A stretch of 5,623 nt of DNA from Thermoplasmata archaeon (GTDB taxonomy: Archaea > Thermoplasmatota > Thermoplasmata > UBA184). Below are positions 5,177 through 5,623 of this stretch, in pieces. The notes under the pieces were generated by a model. It did not search any database and had not been told where the DNA came from. It saw only the letters and a list, made by a program, of their open reading frames with translations. The DNA lies in assembly GCA_021827545.1 (NCBI GenBank), contig JAKAVH010000211.1, positions 1 to 5,623 on the forward strand, given 5' to 3'. The translations under genes and the position numbers were made by a program. Every line of letters begins with the position of its first letter. Positions within the stretch are counted from its first letter, which is position 1.

Positions 5177-5623
5177 TCAAAAGAGGGGTCGGTAGGGTCG
5201 GGTGAACACCCGCCAGCGGCCGGTCGCGGGTTCGTAGACCGAGTTCACGAAGCACTTCCAGCGCTCGTCGTCGACGTGCGGGAAGTCCGCGCGGTAGTAG
5301 TAGCCGGGCCAGCGGGTCTCCTCGCGGAAGAGGGTGTGACGCAGGACGGCCTCCGCCGTCCACACTCGGTGGTGGAGCTCCCAGGCGCGCTGGAGCTGGT
5401 GGAGGTCCTGGGCGGCCAGCTTCTTCATGTCGGTCTTCAGGAGCTCGAGGTGGTGGAGCCCACGCTCGAGGTACGCCCGGCTGGTCGTGTAGTTCGCGCT
5501 GACGCCGCCGCCGTACTCGTCCATGATCTTCTCGAGGCGGTTCAGCGCGTGGTCGGGCCGAAGGACCTCGGGGTTCACCGTGCCCGCCGTGACGAGGCCG
5601 TGCTGGGAATCGTACCGGTCGAG
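5177..5623 (-). CDS. aprA: Adenylylsulfate (APS) reductase alpha subunit, C-terminal fragment
   Basis: AprA is the FAD-containing subunit of dissimilatory APS reductase. With the iron-sulfur subunit AprB it interconverts APS and sulfite plus AMP in the cytoplasm. Only the last 148 residues are present; the gene continues past the right edge in frame. The fragment opens with HGLVTAGTVNPEV (8-20), then a helical part with LEKIMDEYGGGVSANYTTS (30-48), HHRVWTAEAVLRH (84-96), and the diagnostic tail REETRWPGYYYRADF (100-114) plus WKCFVNSVYEP (122-132). This WKCFVNS block separates AprA from fumarate reductase and succinate dehydrogenase flavoproteins. The FAD-binding domain and active-site residues lie outside the window, as would aprB and sat if present. 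Whether the enzyme runs towards sulfate reduction or sulfite oxidation cannot be told from this tail. It is the first visible gene of the minus-strand array. Confidence 0.95.
   Translation of the reverse strand, partial: LDRYDSQHGLVTAGTVNPEVLRPDHALNRLEKIMDEYGGGVSANYTTSRAYLERGLHHLELLKTDMKKLAAQDLHQLQRAWELHHRVWTAEAVLRHTLFREETRWPGYYYRADFPHVDDERWKCFVNSVYEPATGRWRVFTRPYRPLF

Noticed and set aside
5145..5363. Extension of the phosphatase frame into aprA
   Set aside because: Most of it overlaps the conserved AprA C-terminus in another frame. Only the short TTG option at 5180 remains plausible.
1..5623. Search for CRISPR repeats, tRNA or rRNA, insertion sequences and attachment sites
   Set aside because: I saw no spaced direct repeats, no tRNA-like cloverleaf, no transposase motifs and no terminal inverted repeats. 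The window is essentially filled by the listed genes.

Overview
This window comes from a GC-rich prokaryotic chromosome (about two thirds G+C by eye, with heavy use of CTC, GTC, ATC and GAG codons). I lean towards an uncultured archaeon. The reasons are a BRE/TATA-like element 28 nt upstream of a small ORF that has no Shine-Dalgarno site (the layout of an archaeal leaderless gene), a TauE/SafE permease paired with a DUF1634 membrane protein, and an AprA tail of the kind known from sulfate-reducing archaea and bacteria. A GC-rich bacterium is not excluded.

Six of the eight genes form one tight minus-strand array, read from the right edge leftwards: the C-terminal end of aprA (APS reductase alpha subunit, cut by the window edge), a PPP-type phosphoesterase, a TauE/SafE-type permease, a DUF1634 three-helix membrane protein, etfB and etfA. 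Two junctions overlap by 4 nt (ATGA and GTGA). The other gaps are 4, 39 and 32 nt, and the last of these closes to a 4-nt TTGA overlap if a TTG start is used. This looks like a single transcript.

To the left, a roughly 400-nt region (734-1134) holds an overlooked plus-strand ORF for a 32-residue single-helix membrane protein behind the TATA-like element. The rest of that region holds only short GC-rich palindromes. Beyond it is proC (pyrroline-5-carboxylate reductase), on the minus strand and cut at its 3' end by the left edge. It appears to be a separate housekeeping unit.

Working model (inference): AprA interconverts APS and sulfite plus AMP. The TauE/DUF1634 pair could move sulfite or another small sulfur anion across the membrane. 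The electron transfer flavoprotein EtfAB would connect some flavin-dependent redox step to the same physiology. The phosphatase could add control by dephosphorylation or remove a nucleotide by-product. The combination of apr, a PPP phosphatase, TauE-DUF1634 and ETF in one array is the most notable thing here.
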